This document shows, in pieces, positions 37,309-46,625 of a stretch of 64,000 bases of DNA. A model generated the notes under the pieces. The model had not been told where the DNA came from, searched no databases, and was given only the letters and a program-made list of their open reading frames with translations. This DNA comes from Bacteroidota bacterium (lineage in GTDB: Bacteria; Bacteroidota; Bacteroidia; Bacteroidales; DTGW01): the NCBI GenBank assembly GCA_029572965.1, contig JAKPQD010000227.1, positions 20,389-84,388 on the forward strand, read 5' to 3'. Numbering within the stretch: the first letter of the stretch is position 1; every line of letters begins with the position of its first letter. Both the position numbers and the translations under genes were made by a program.

Positions 37309-39924
37309 TTAAAGCCCCGTTATCCGCTTGATGTAGTTTAGTTTATTTAGCGCCTCCAGTGGTGTAAGGGTATTTATGTCGAGGTTTTTAATTTGGTCGC
37401 GTATTTGTTTGAGTACAGGATCTTCTAACTGAAAAAAGCTCAATTGATAACCTTCCCGCTTGGCTGTAGTCTCAGGAGCCGGACGCTGAGGTTTATCGCT
37501 ACGTTGCGAATCTTCAAGTTCTTTCAGTATCTCACCTGCACGCTTAACAACACTCTTAGGCATGCCTGCCATTTGGGCTACGTGGATGCCAAAGCTGTGT
37601 TCACTTCCGCCACGCACCAGTTTACGAAGGAAAATGATATTGTTGTTCAGCTCTTTGATAGATACATTATAGTTTTTGATACGTTTGAAAGAGTTTTCCA
37701 TCTCGTTCATTTCGTGGTAGTGCGTAGCAAAAAGAGTTTTACTTTTAGCCGTAGGATGTTCATGGATGTACTCGGCAATAGCCCATGCAATAGATATACC
37801 ATCGTAAGTGCTGGTACCTCGGCCAATTTCGTCAAGCAAAACAAGACTTCTGGCCGAGAGGTTATTCAAAATACTGGCCGTTTCAATCATCTCAACCATA
37901 AAAGTAGATTCGCCAGAAGAAATGTTGTCTGAAGCCCCTACCCTGGTAAACACTTTGTCGATAATGCCAATATTAGCAGCTTTAGCCGGAACGTAGCAGC
38001 CCATCTGGGCAAGGATTACAATTAATGCTGTTTGTCTTAACAATGCCGATTTTCCGGACATGTTTGGCCCTGTAATAATCATAATCTGCTGTTCAACAGT
38101 ATCAAGCAATACATCATTAGCCACATAGCTGTTTCCCGGAGGCAATTGTTTTTCAATGACAGGATGGCGGCCTTCTTTAATTTCGAGTACATCGCTATCA
38201 TTGACCACAGGCTTGGAATAGCCATTCTCTGCTGACACAAAGGCAAAAGCCAAAAGGCAATCGAGCTGCCCTATAAGGTTAGCATTAAGCTGAAAAGCCT
38301 GAACATATTCACTTAAGAAATGAATAAGTTCTTCAAATAATTGACTTTCAAGAACAGTGATACGTTCTTCAGCACCAAGTATCTTTTCTTCGTATGTTTT
38401 CAGCTCCTGTGTAATATATCTTTCAGCACTGACAAGAGTTTGCTTTCGAATCCAGTCGGCAGGCACTTTATCTTTATGGGTATTACGAACCTCAATAAAA
38501 TAGCCAAAAACATTATTAAAACTTATTTTGAGAGAAGGGATACCCGTTCGTTCAGCCTCTCGTTGCTGCAATTGCAGCAAATAATCTTTGCCTTTAGTTT
38601 GTATGGACTTCAATTCATCCAGTTCTTCATTAATTCCAGGGTTAAAGATTGTGCCTTTTCCAATCTGTACAGGAGGTTCTTCAACAAGGCTTTTTGAAAT
38701 ACGCTCTATAACAGAACGACAAGGGTTAAGCTGTTCTGAAATTCTTACCATCTCAGGCATGCCGCTTTCAGCACATATTTGTTGCAAAGGAATTATAGCC
38801 TCCAAGGCATTTTTAAGCTGAATTACTTCTCTCGGATTAATGCGGCTAACGGCTATTTTAGAAGCAAGACGCTCCAAATCGCCTATAACTTTGATATGTT
38901 CAGCGGCAATATCACGTATATCGCTTTGCGAAATGAAATACTCAACTATGTTTAATCTGCGGTTAATAGAATCAACATCTTTGAGTGGAAGCATCAACCA
39001 ACGCCTCAACATACGTGCCCCCATTGGAGATAACGTCTTATCTATCACATCCAGCAACGATTTTCCATCTTCATTCATACTACGCACCAACTCAAGGTTG
39101 CGAATGGTAAACTTGTCAAGCCACATGTACTTTTCTTCTTCAATTCGCGAAATAGATGTTATCTGGCTTATTTGATTTTGCTCGTTTAGCTCAAGGTATT
39201 GCAGTATTGCCCCGGCAGAAACAACTCCTGCCGTAATTTCATGTATGCCAAAGCCCTTTAGCGATGTAGTATTGAAATGTTTCAGCAACTTGTCATGGCA
39301 GTTGTCATATTGAAAAACCCAGTCGTCAAGTTTGTACGTATAAAACTTATTCCCAAAGTTGTCAACAAAATCCTTTGTTTTACTTTTTTCAAAAAGCACT
39401 TCCTTAGGCTGAAAATTGGACAACAACTTGTCAACATATTCATTAGTCCCTTGGGCAACAAGGAATTCACCGGTTGATATATCAAGAAAAGCAATACCTG
39501 TCAATGTTTTTTCAAAGTGCAAACAAGCAATAAAATTATTTTCCTTACGTTCCAGAACATTGTCATTGTAGGTAATGCCCGGAGTAATCATTTCGGTAAT
39601 ACCACGCTTGACTATTTTTTTGGTTAGCTTAGGATCTTCAAGCTGTTCGCAGACTGCAACACGCTGACCCGCTCTTACCAGTTTATGCAGGTATGTTTCG
39701 ATGGCATGATGAGGGAAACCTGCTAATTCAACAAAAGATGCGGCCCCGTTTGCCCTTCTGGTAAGAGTAATACCAAGTATTTCAGAAGTTTTTATAGCAT
39801 CTTCGCCAAAAGTTTCATAAAAATCACCTACCCTGAACAACAAAATAGCATCAGGATGTTTACTCTTGAAACTATAGTATTGCCTCATTAATGGCGTATC
39901 TGCGTAATTCCCGGATTCTGTCAC
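37309..39924 (-). CDS. mutS: DNA mismatch repair protein MutS
   Basis: This protein of about 871 residues recognises mismatches and small loops. The mismatch-binding domain has [14 protein letters not shown] (the Phe-x-Glu wedge). The lever/clamp domain follows, and the ATPase carries Walker [43 protein letters not shown] and ATHYHEM. I start at the GTG at 39924 ([17 protein letters not shown]), because the frame upstream contains a TATTTTTG -7 box (39940-39947) and a TTG-only extension of 23 residues. The C-terminal dimerisation region is present, with a short linker before the last 40 residues. Confidence 0.96.
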   Translation of the reverse strand: MTESGNYADTPLMRQYYSFKSKHPDAILLFRVGDFYETFGEDAIKTSEILGITLTRRANGAASFVELAGFPHHAIETYLHKLVRAGQRVAVCEQLEDPKLTKKIVKRGITEMITPGITYNDNVLERKENNFIACLHFEKTLTGIAFLDISTGEFLVAQGTNEYVDKLLSNFQPKEVLFEKSKTKDFVDNFGNKFYTYKLDDWVFQYDNCHDKLLKHFNTTSLKGFGIHEITAGVVSAGAILQYLELNEQNQISQITSISRIEEEKYMWLDKFTIRNLELVRSMNEDGKSLLDVIDKTLSPMGARMLRRWLMLPLKDVDSINRRLNIVEYFISQSDIRDIAAEHIKVIGDLERLASKIAVSRINPREVIQLKNALEAIIPLQQICAESGMPEMVRISEQLNPCRSVIERISKSLVEEPPVQIGKGTIFNPGINEELDELKSIQTKGKDYLLQLQQREAERTGIPSLKISFNNVFGYFIEVRNTHKDKVPADWIRKQTLVSAERYITQELKTYEEKILGAEERITVLESQLFEELIHFLSEYVQAFQLNANLIGQLDCLLAFAFVSAENGYSKPVVNDSDVLEIKEGRHPVIEKQLPPGNSYVANDVLLDTVEQQIMIITGPNMSGKSALLRQTALIVILAQMGCYVPAKAANIGIIDKVFTRVGASDNISSGESTFMVEMIETASILNNLSARSLVLLDEIGRGTSTYDGISIAWAIAEYIHEHPTAKSKTLFATHYHEMNEMENSFKRIKNYNVSIKELNNNIIFLRKLVRGGSEHSFGIHVAQMAGMPKSVVKRAGEILKELEDSQRSDKPQRPAPETTAKREGYQLSFFQLEDPVLKQIRDQIKNLDINTLTPLEALNKLNYIKRITGL

Positions 39925-39939
39925 TGTTGTATTTTTCAA

Positions 39940-39947
39940 CAAAAATA
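39940..39947 (-). promoter_or_regulatory. -7 box for mutS
   Basis: Plus-strand CAAAAATA reads TATTTTTG on the minus strand. It supports a short leader and the GTG start at 39924 over the upstream TTG start at 39993. Confidence 0.5.
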
Positions 39948-40017
39948 GGACGATAAGCGGTTTTTCACCCAAGGCAAAAAAAATAGTTGTCAACGAGAAA
40001 TAAACAAAGGAGGATTA

Positions 40018-40070
40018 CGAATGACTAATGACTAATTTCAATTACAAATGACAAATTACTGATGACTAAT
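40018..40070. repeat. Degenerate AATGACTAAT-type repeat tract
   Basis: Several near copies of AATGACTAAT and AATTAC/AAATGAC occur in tandem between mutS and the TatD-like gene. Similar tracts occur at 31329-31370 and, in the opposite orientation, at 31676-31712. They overlap the end of the TatD-like coding region (stop at 40056). Confidence 0.4.
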
Positions 40071-40721
40071 GATAGGATTTCCAAATACAGAACTAAAATT
40101 CAGTTTCTGAATATTTTCTAATTCCTGAACTGAAATGCCAAGCCTTAACGAAATTGATTGATATAGCTCAACTATAGAGTTCTGACTGTCATCTGTCTCA
40201 AGAAAGAAGCTATTCTTGTCAAGCATTTCAATAAACTCAGCATTGAAAAACTTTTTAGAGATAGAAACCATTAAACCATTATCTATTACTTGCTTGTACA
40301 AAACAGCTTTACCCTGAAAACCATGAATAATCCATTTTTGCTGAGGTTTTATTTGCTTTTTAAGTTGAAATATAACATCAAAAGCCTTTACACAATGAAT
40401 GACCAACGGTTTCCCCAACATTTCGGATAGTTCGATGTGTTTCTTAAAAACTTCCAATTGTAAGCTCCATTCTGCGCCCCTGATTTTATCGAGCCCGGTT
40501 TCTCCAATACAAAGGATATTGAGATTAATAGCAAGCTCTTTGACTTGTTTCATCTGCTCTGAGATGCTGAAATCGTCACGTATATACCATGGATGAATGC
40601 CTACAGAATAAAATTTTTGTGGATTTATTGAATTTATTTTATCCCGAAAGAATGTAATATTTTCAATAGCCAAAACATTGGCATCTTCATTACAGTAATG
40701 TGTATGAAAATCAATATACAT
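40056..40721 (-). CDS. TatD-family metal-dependent hydrolase
   Basis: This 221-residue protein belongs to the TatD DNase family of metal-dependent TIM-barrel hydrolases. The N-terminal DFHTHYC supplies the HxH metal ligands. The other expected ligands are in GIHPWY, IGETGLDKI (Glu), LVIHCVKAFDVI (His) and HGFQGK (His), and the final Asp is in ETDD. It is shorter than typical TatD (about 250-260). The upstream histidine-kinase gene ends four bases before its start, so they are probably co-transcribed. The cellular substrate is unknown; the family includes 3'-5' exonucleases. Confidence 0.88.
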   Translation of the reverse strand: MYIDFHTHYCNEDANVLAIENITFFRDKINSINPQKFYSVGIHPWYIRDDFSISEQMKQVKELAINLNILCIGETGLDKIRGAEWSLQLEVFKKHIELSEMLGKPLVIHCVKAFDVIFQLKKQIKPQQKWIIHGFQGKAVLYKQVIDNGLMVSISKKFFNAEFIEMLDKNSFFLETDDSQNSIVELYQSISLRLGISVQELENIQKLNFSSVFGNPIISHQ

Positions 40722-40725
40722 AAGC

Positions 40726-41859
40726 TTACTTAGCTATTGGCAATTCTAACGTAAATATTGTACCAGTCTCTTCGGTTGATACAACTGACACTTTACCTTT
40801 GAGATATTTTTCGGCCAATAACTTAACACTGTATGTTCCCAATCCTCTGTTTTCGCCTTTTGTTGAAAACGAACGGTGAAAAATACGCCTGATATTGTCC
40901 TGCGGAATAAGCCTTTTGTTACAAACTTCGATTTTTGCTTTACTATCTTCCTGATAAACCGAAATTTTTATCACTTCATTAGGATAAGCAGCTTCCATTG
41001 CATTTTTTAACAAGTTGGTAATAATGCGGTTAAGCAGGGTTCTATCGGAAAACACCATAAAAGCTTTGCCAGACGGGACAAAATCAAATACAGCATTCTG
41101 AACATTATTAAAAAATGAACATTGACGAATTGCGCTTTCGATAAAGCCTTGTATTATTATACCTTCAAAATTCACTTTCAGCTCACCATTTTCGGCAGAC
41201 AACAACATACGCTGCGAAACTATCTCTTCAGATAAATCGCCTATTAAGCCCGAAATCATGTCCAGATATTCATCCGGCTTATTTGAAGCCCATTTTTTAT
41301 TGACAATCTCAAACATTCCCTTTATTTGAGAAACCTTATTCAGTACATCGTGAAAAAAAATCCGCTCAAGGGCCTTACGCCTCTTTTCATTGCTAATGTC
41401 AATAAGCTTTAATATCATATAAAGCTTATCATCCATAAAAACAGGAGATACTACTACCCTGAAATCAAAATAAATTTCTTCGCCATTCTTAAATATAGTG
41501 GCATGCATTTCGCTTGAAGCTTCTACTTTCTCGGACTGAACTTTTTTGATGGCATTCAACGCCCCACAGTAGTTGCATTGACGAAAAACTCCACAAACAT
41601 GGTTTTCTATCGCATAAACACAAGAAATAGCCTCACCCGGACGCATTCCCATAATTTGTTCGAGAGAATTGAAGCCCAGCTTATGCCATAACGAATAATT
41701 GGCGTAAACAACTCTTCGTGAAGGAGTTAAAATGGCAGAAGGCACAGAAAAAGAATCGAAAATATTCTTCAGGATTTCAAATGAACTGATTTTTGAGATA
41801 TGGTTAATAAAGTGTAATTGCTCTTCCTCAAACAAATGTCTGTCATGATCTGCTAACAT
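40726..41859 (-). CDS. PAS histidine kinase with four-cysteine PAS motif
   Basis: This 377-residue cytoplasmic kinase lacks a membrane segment. A PAS domain (about 25-150) contains Cys80, Cys89, Cys95 and Cys98 in MRPGEAISCVYAIENH followed by VCGVFRQCNYCGALNAI. This recurrent cysteine pattern in a subgroup of kinases suggests a metal or redox site. The phospho-accepting His170 lies in IFFHDVLNKVSQIKG, a variant H-box like those with FFHDILN. The HATPase domain has NLLKNAMEAA, VCNKRLIP and GENRGLGTYSVKLLAEKY. No receiver gene is adjacent; it precedes the TatD-like hydrolase gene by four bases. The input and partner are unknown. Confidence 0.85.
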   Translation of the reverse strand: MLADHDRHLFEEEQLHFINHISKISSFEILKNIFDSFSVPSAILTPSRRVVYANYSLWHKLGFNSLEQIMGMRPGEAISCVYAIENHVCGVFRQCNYCGALNAIKKVQSEKVEASSEMHATIFKNGEEIYFDFRVVVSPVFMDDKLYMILKLIDISNEKRRKALERIFFHDVLNKVSQIKGMFEIVNKKWASNKPDEYLDMISGLIGDLSEEIVSQRMLLSAENGELKVNFEGIIIQGFIESAIRQCSFFNNVQNAVFDFVPSGKAFMVFSDRTLLNRIITNLLKNAMEAAYPNEVIKISVYQEDSKAKIEVCNKRLIPQDNIRRIFHRSFSTKGENRGLGTYSVKLLAEKYLKGKVSVVSTEETGTIFTLELPIAK

Positions 41860-42013
41860 AATTTCTTTTTTTTCAACATTTTGCTTTTCAAACTAGAAAA
41901 TGTAAAGCACAAAAAATTGGTTAAACATTTTTTCTACAATAAAGATATTCCCTTTTCGGGAAAAACATTTGTAAATTATAATTTTTATCTCCTGCTTCCA
42001 TTGTCAAAAAAGC

Positions 42014-42045
42014 TTTGAGTTTTTACAACTAAAAAGGTACTTTTG
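42014..42045 (+). promoter_or_regulatory. Promoter of the thioredoxin-like gene
   Basis: TTTG at 42014-42017, a 20-base spacer and TACTTTTG at 42038-42045 match the Bacteroidota consensus. The leader to the ATG at 42120 would be about 65 bases. Confidence 0.6.
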
Positions 42046-42119
42046 CGTAAAAAATAGAGTTATTCTCCAGTACGTTAAAACGAAAGACTTTAGCAGTCTG
42101 ACATATGCGGCACAACAAT

Positions 42120-42554
42120 ATGAAAAAACTTTTTACAACCATACTTTTAACCACTATAACAGCATATAACATTTGTACTGCAATAGAGCCCAAAAGTAAA
42201 GTGATTCATCTTGATGCAGAAACTTTTAAAAAAAAGGTTTTCAATTACGAAATTAACAAACAATGGAAATACGAAGGTAAAAAGCCGGCTATTGTTGACT
42301 TTCATGCATCATGGTGTGCGCCATGCCGTCAACTTTCGCCCATCATTGAAGAGATAGCAAGAGAATACTATGGTAAAATAATAGTTTACAAAGTTGACAC
42401 CGACAAAGAACGTCAATTATCAGATTCTTTAGGCATACAAAGTTTACCAACCATTATTTTTATTCCAGTTAAAGGGCAGCCTCAAGCCACTATGGGCTTG
42501 CAACCTAAAGACACACTAAAAAAAATCATCAAAAATGTTTTATTAAAAAAATAA
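42120..42554 (+). CDS. Exported thioredoxin-fold protein
   Basis: This 144-residue protein begins with a signal peptide (MKKLFTTILLTTITAYNICTA). The mature part is a thioredoxin domain with the active site WCAPC in IVDFHASWCAPCRQLSP, the cis-proline loop SLPTIIFIP and a GIQ segment. It is likely a periplasmic thiol-disulfide oxidoreductase. The ATG at 42105 is in frame but adds a non-signal tail; 42120 gives a clean signal peptide. It precedes gldE by 90 bases, with a separate -7 box between them. Confidence 0.9.
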   Translation: MKKLFTTILLTTITAYNICTAIEPKSKVIHLDAETFKKKVFNYEINKQWKYEGKKPAIVDFHASWCAPCRQLSPIIEEIAREYYGKIIVYKVDTDKERQLSDSLGIQSLPTIIFIPVKGQPQATMGLQPKDTLKKIIKNVLLKK

Positions 42555-42586
42555 ACAACTTCTCTTACAATTGTTTATTGCCCTTT

Positions 42587-42594
42587 TAATTTTG
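42587..42594 (+). promoter_or_regulatory. -7 box for gldE
   Basis: TAATTTTG matches TAnnTTTG and lies 50 bases before the gldE ATG. No -33 element is seen at the normal spacing. Confidence 0.4.
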
Positions 42595-42644
42595 CATTCA
42601 GTGTTTTGTTGAAAATACTTACATTTGTTAAGTAATAAAGTGTT

Positions 42645-43928
42645 ATGCAAGTTTATTTTCATCCATTGACTTTTGATACTATTCTTGGGATTATAGCAAT
42701 TGGCATACTTTTGTTATGTTCAGGGCTTATATCAGCATCTGAAGTAGCTTTTTTCTCGTTAAGGCCAATACAACTCGACAAAATGAGACAAAGCTTTGAC
42801 ACCCGTTCAAAAAAGGCCTTGCAATGCCTTGATAACCCTGAAAAACTTTTGGCCAATATTCTTATAGCTAACAATATGGTCAATATTGGGGTTGTAATAC
42901 TATCTACATACGTTTCCAAATCGCTGATTGACTTCTCTCAGGCCCCATTATTAGGCTTCATTTTTGAGGTTGTGGTAATAACTTTCATGATACTGTTTGT
43001 AGGGGAAATTCTTCCAAAAATATTTGCTATAGATAACGCTGTGGCAGTATCGCGCATGATGGCTATACCCTTCTATCTGTTGTCATTCCTGTTTTATCCA
43101 ATTACCATACTACTACTTAAATCTACAGCATTGGTTCAGAAGAGACTTAATAATATAAAGCCCGAGCTATCTGTGGATGATTTGAGCGCTGCTATCGAAA
43201 TTACTTCAGAATCGCTCAAAGAAGATAAATCAATACTCGAGAGCATTGTAAAAATGGGTAATATCAGTGTTATTGACATCATGCATTCGAGGATGGATAT
43301 GGTAGCCCTATCTATAGATACGCCCTATCGAAGGCTGTTTTCTTCTTTTATCGAAACAGGATACTCGCGAATCCCTATTTACGAGAATTCTGTTGACAAT
43401 ATCAAAGGGGTGATGATATTAAAGGATTTGCTTCCTTACCTTGACGAAGACGACTCATTTAACTGGCATGCTTTGATCAAGCCTATACATTTTGTTCCGG
43501 AATCAAAAAAAATAGACGATTTACTTGCTGAATTTCAGAAAAACAAGATGCACCTGGCAGTTGTTGTTGATGAACATGGCGGGACATGCGGCCTTGTAAC
43601 TATGGAAGATGTGCTGGAAGAGGTTATTGGCGAGATACAGGACGAATCAGATACTGCCGAAGAACAACCATACAAGAAAATAGCTGCAAATACATGGCTT
43701 TTCGAGGCCAAAATACCGCTCAACGACTTCTTCAAAGTTACGGGAGTTAATCCCAACGTTTTTCACGATATTAAAGGGGATTTTGAAACTATTGCCGGGC
43801 TGCTGCTTGAGATGAAAGGCACAATACCCGCTAAAGGTACCATCATTGAACACAAAAATATCACCTTCATCATCGAACAGTCCGACAAAAGAAAGATTCA
43901 ACTGGTCAAGATAATTGTAAAGCTTTAA
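42645..43928 (+). CDS. gldE: GldE-type CNNM/CBS protein
   Basis: This 427-residue membrane protein has an N-terminal CNNM/DUF21 region of about four helices (about 1-190), a CBS pair (about 200-330) with YSRIPIYENSVDNIKGVM, and a C-terminal CorC/HlyC domain with VVDEHGGTCGLVTMEDVLEE. GldE has this composition and lies next to gldD in gliding Bacteroidota. A serine hydrolase gene on the opposite strand now separates it from gldD. GldE supports gliding motility and related T9SS functions in flavobacteria. Paralogues of the same architecture act as ion transporters, so the position near gldD is important to the call. Confidence 0.88.
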   Translation: MQVYFHPLTFDTILGIIAIGILLLCSGLISASEVAFFSLRPIQLDKMRQSFDTRSKKALQCLDNPEKLLANILIANNMVNIGVVILSTYVSKSLIDFSQAPLLGFIFEVVVITFMILFVGEILPKIFAIDNAVAVSRMMAIPFYLLSFLFYPITILLLKSTALVQKRLNNIKPELSVDDLSAAIEITSESLKEDKSILESIVKMGNISVIDIMHSRMDMVALSIDTPYRRLFSSFIETGYSRIPIYENSVDNIKGVMILKDLLPYLDEDDSFNWHALIKPIHFVPESKKIDDLLAEFQKNKMHLAVVVDEHGGTCGLVTMEDVLEEVIGEIQDESDTAEEQPYKKIAANTWLFEAKIPLNDFFKVTGVNPNVFHDIKGDFETIAGLLLEMKGTIPAKGTIIEHKNITFIIEQSDKRKIQLVKIIVKL

Positions 43929-43962
43929 TAGACTTTAGTGGTTAGTGTATAGGGGCTAGTTA

Positions 43963-45132
43963 TTACTTGTAAAAGCTTTCTTTTAGCGCTTTCACCATCT
44001 TGTTGATTTTCTGGATATAGTCTTTTGCTTCGCTGGTATTGGTAAATATCACAAATCCCAGGTCTTTTTCTTTATAGAAATACGCAAAAGTCAGCACACC
44101 AGGGTCGCTGCCATTATGACCAATTGAATTTTCCTTTATTTCCCAGAAAATTCCACTTTTAAACTCTTTTTTAAGCTGATAAGCAAACATCTCGCGGCAG
44201 CTTGCAGGGCCTAAGATGCTCTGATTTCCCCTATACCCCTTTAACATAGCCATCATGTACTTTGTAAAGTCACTAATACTGGTCACAAAAGCCCCATCAG
44301 GATAAGTAACAATTGTGTAATAAGGTATTTTGTATTGCATCAAATAAAGGGATGATTTGATGTTATGAGTTTGGTTCAACATAGACCAACAAGAACTCTT
44401 CATATCAAGGGGAGTCAGGATATACTCTTTTACAAAATCCCTGTAATCCATGCCTGTAGCTTTTTCGACAATCATAGCAGCCAGTGTTGCCCCACAATTG
44501 CTGTATTGCACCTTCTCGCCCGGATTATTCTTAGAAAAATTGCTCTTTTTGTACCACTTGCCACCTTTAACATAAATACTGGAAAGAAACTCCTCCATGC
44601 CCATTTCCTGGTTACCAAGGTACAGCTTTACATATTTTTTCACCAACAACTTTCTCAACCCAAACGGCATTTGATGGTAAATAGGCTGGATCTTCTCTGT
44701 AAATATATATCCCTTCTCATATTCTCGTGTATCCTTAATTCCGGAGGTATGTGTTGCCAGATGCCTTATTGTTATTACCTTATCAGGACAATAAGGATTT
44801 TCAATCCTAAATGGCAGGTATTTGTTAATATCCTCATCAAGTTGTAGCTTGCCTATTTCCCGGGCTTTCATTAAAGCCACAGCAATAAGGGTCTTTGAAA
44901 CCGAGGCTATTGGCTGGATTGTATTAACGGTATATTTGATTTTGCTCTCTTTGTCGGCATAGCCAAAAGCATTTTGATACAGAACGCTGTCATGAGTATA
45001 AACAGATATGCCCAACCCAACGAATCCGGTAGTTTTAAATATTGAATCTAATTTAATATCAAGTTTTGTCTGGCTTTGAATATTCGGAATAAATAAGCAA
45101 GCAAGCAAAATAAAGGGAATAGATTTTTTCAT
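43963..45132 (-). CDS. Exported serine hydrolase (beta-lactamase/PBP-like)
   Basis: This 389-residue protein (start ATG 45132, MKKSIPFILLACLFIPNIQSQ signal peptide) is a class C beta-lactamase-like serine hydrolase. It has SVSK in QPIASVSKTLIAVALM (nucleophile Ser and Lys), YSNCGATLAAM as the Tyr motif, and HNGSDPGV as the third motif. Such enzymes include D-amino-acid or cell-wall peptidases and esterases. It is inserted on the opposite strand between gldE and gldD. Codons upstream of 45132 stay open to 45279 but show no signal peptide, so I reject them. Confidence 0.85.
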   Translation of the reverse strand: MKKSIPFILLACLFIPNIQSQTKLDIKLDSIFKTTGFVGLGISVYTHDSVLYQNAFGYADKESKIKYTVNTIQPIASVSKTLIAVALMKAREIGKLQLDEDINKYLPFRIENPYCPDKVITIRHLATHTSGIKDTREYEKGYIFTEKIQPIYHQMPFGLRKLLVKKYVKLYLGNQEMGMEEFLSSIYVKGGKWYKKSNFSKNNPGEKVQYSNCGATLAAMIVEKATGMDYRDFVKEYILTPLDMKSSCWSMLNQTHNIKSSLYLMQYKIPYYTIVTYPDGAFVTSISDFTKYMMAMLKGYRGNQSILGPASCREMFAYQLKKEFKSGIFWEIKENSIGHNGSDPGVLTFAYFYKEKDLGFVIFTNTSEAKDYIQKINKMVKALKESFYK

Positions 45133-45157
45133 CCGAACAAAATTATTTTTTAAAAGC

Positions 45158-45240
45158 CGGATGCCCCCCCAAGGGCCCTGCGAAGGAAAACTCGTCCCGA
45201 CAAACCGGGGTTCATACGTGTTTGTGGTTACTTCTAAACA
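45158..45240. other. Unexplained G+C-rich patch
   Basis: About 80 bases between the serine hydrolase and gldD are markedly richer in G and C than the neighbourhood and contain runs such as GCCCCCCCAAGGGCCC. The stretch has no recognisable gene, tRNA or hairpin with a T run. It may be a repeat remnant. Confidence 0.3.
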
Positions 45241-45406
45241 TGCTCGTTTCATGGACTGTTTTTGATTTCGAAAAGACAAAACAAAAACAAATATCCCTCA
45301 TATAAAGCGAAAAACAAATAAAACTTTTGTCATACAAATTTGTTTTGTAAAATCATGGTTCACAGATGAGCAAAAATTGTAATTTTATCGCCTCAAAAAC
45401 AAATAC

Positions 45407-45991
45407 ATGAACAAAGTTTTAAAGTTATTGTTTTTAATGGCAATTTCAGCAACAGCTATTTTATATGCCTGTAGCAATGGAGCTGACACCCCAAAACCTA
45501 AAGGGTATCTGCGAACTGACTTTGAAACAAAATCATATACTATTTTAAAAGGCCAATACCCTTACACTTTTGAATACCCCACTTATGGGATTGTTGAAAA
45601 AGATACGTTAAAAAATGCTGAGCCTTATTGGATTACCATCAATTTCAAAAGTTACAACAGTCAACTCCATCTAAGTTATAAGAAAATAAACAAAAACTTA
45701 TCACTATACATTGAAGATGCCAGAAAAATGGCTTATAAACATACTATAAAAGCAGATGCCATAGACGAAATATTGGTTAAAAGAGATTCAGTCAAAGTAT
45801 ATGGGATTATTTATGACATTAAAGGCAATACAGCTACGTCGCTCCAGTTTTTCCTGACCGATAGCAATCGTCACTTTTTAAGAGGCTCATTATACTTTAA
45901 AAATGAACCTAATAAAGACTCACTTGCCCCTTCTATTGAATATTTCAGGAAAGATGTTGAACACCTTATCAATACTTTAAAGTGGGAATAA
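45407..45991 (+). CDS. gldD: Gliding-motility lipoprotein GldD
   Basis: This 194-residue protein has a lipoprotein signal ending ILYACSNG. The mature part begins with the GldD-type KPKGYLRTDF and continues with HLSYKKINKNLSLYIEDARKMAYKHTIKADAI, GIIYDIKGNTATSLQFFLTDSNRHFLRGSLYF and NKDSLAPSIEYF, the family pattern. GldD is required for gliding in Flavobacterium and is present in many T9SS-bearing species. The 4'-phosphopantetheinyl transferase gene starts one base after its stop, the same order as in related genomes. Confidence 0.9.
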   Translation: MNKVLKLLFLMAISATAILYACSNGADTPKPKGYLRTDFETKSYTILKGQYPYTFEYPTYGIVEKDTLKNAEPYWITINFKSYNSQLHLSYKKINKNLSLYIEDARKMAYKHTIKADAIDEILVKRDSVKVYGIIYDIKGNTATSLQFFLTDSNRHFLRGSLYFKNEPNKDSLAPSIEYFRKDVEHLINTLKWE

Positions 45992-45992
45992 C

Positions 45993-46619
45993 ATGGGATT
46001 GTATTTAAAAAAATACGTGGAGGAAGATTGTTTATTGGGCATGTGGCTCATTGAAGAAGACTTTGATACGCTTTACAACAAAATACAACTTACAACAGAA
46101 GAAAATGATATGCTTATGTCATATCAAAGTATGCAAAGGCGCATAGAATGGCTTAGTGTAAGGGTCTTACTTAACGAAATGCTAAAAAATAATTCGCGTA
46201 TTATATATAACGAAAGCCGAAAACCTTTTCTTTCAGACAACTCATATAATATCAGCATTTCACATTCTTTAAATTTCACGTCTATCTTATTAAGCAAAAC
46301 CAAGAAAGTAGGAATTGACCTGGAATTTATGTCGCACCAGATTGTAAATGTAGCTCATAAATTCATCAATGATAAAGAATATATTGACGAACTTGACAAA
46401 AGAAGGCACCTGTACATTCATTGGTGTGCAAAAGAAGCGCTGTACAAAATATGCGACAAGCAAGATATTAATTTCAAACAAAACCTGACCCTTGAGCCTT
46501 TTAACATCGAAGAATGCGGTGTAACCAAAGGTATTGTTGAAAACAAATTTGGACGCGAAGTATTTGATGTAAATTACTTCAGCATAGATGGGTACATTAT
46601 TGCCTGGTGTACAAAATAA
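45993..46619 (+). CDS. 4'-phosphopantetheinyl transferase superfamily protein
   Basis: This 208-residue Sfp/AcpT-like enzyme attaches phosphopantetheine to carrier proteins. It has SISHSLNFTSILLSKTKKVGIDLEF (the G-I-D motif) and HWCAKEALYKI with the WxxKEA signature. It is translated from an ATG one base after gldD, so it forms a unit with gldD and, seven bases later, with the GGGP synthase gene. It has no visible polyketide or NRPS partner in the window. Confidence 0.9.
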   Translation: MGLYLKKYVEEDCLLGMWLIEEDFDTLYNKIQLTTEENDMLMSYQSMQRRIEWLSVRVLLNEMLKNNSRIIYNESRKPFLSDNSYNISISHSLNFTSILLSKTKKVGIDLEFMSHQIVNVAHKFINDKEYIDELDKRRHLYIHWCAKEALYKICDKQDINFKQNLTLEPFNIEECGVTKGIVENKFGREVFDVNYFSIDGYIIAWCTK

Positions 46620-46625
46620 ATACTA

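Noticed and set aside
45133..45279. N-terminal extension of the serine hydrolase
   Set aside because: It would place 49 residues without signal character before a clear signal peptide starting at 45132.
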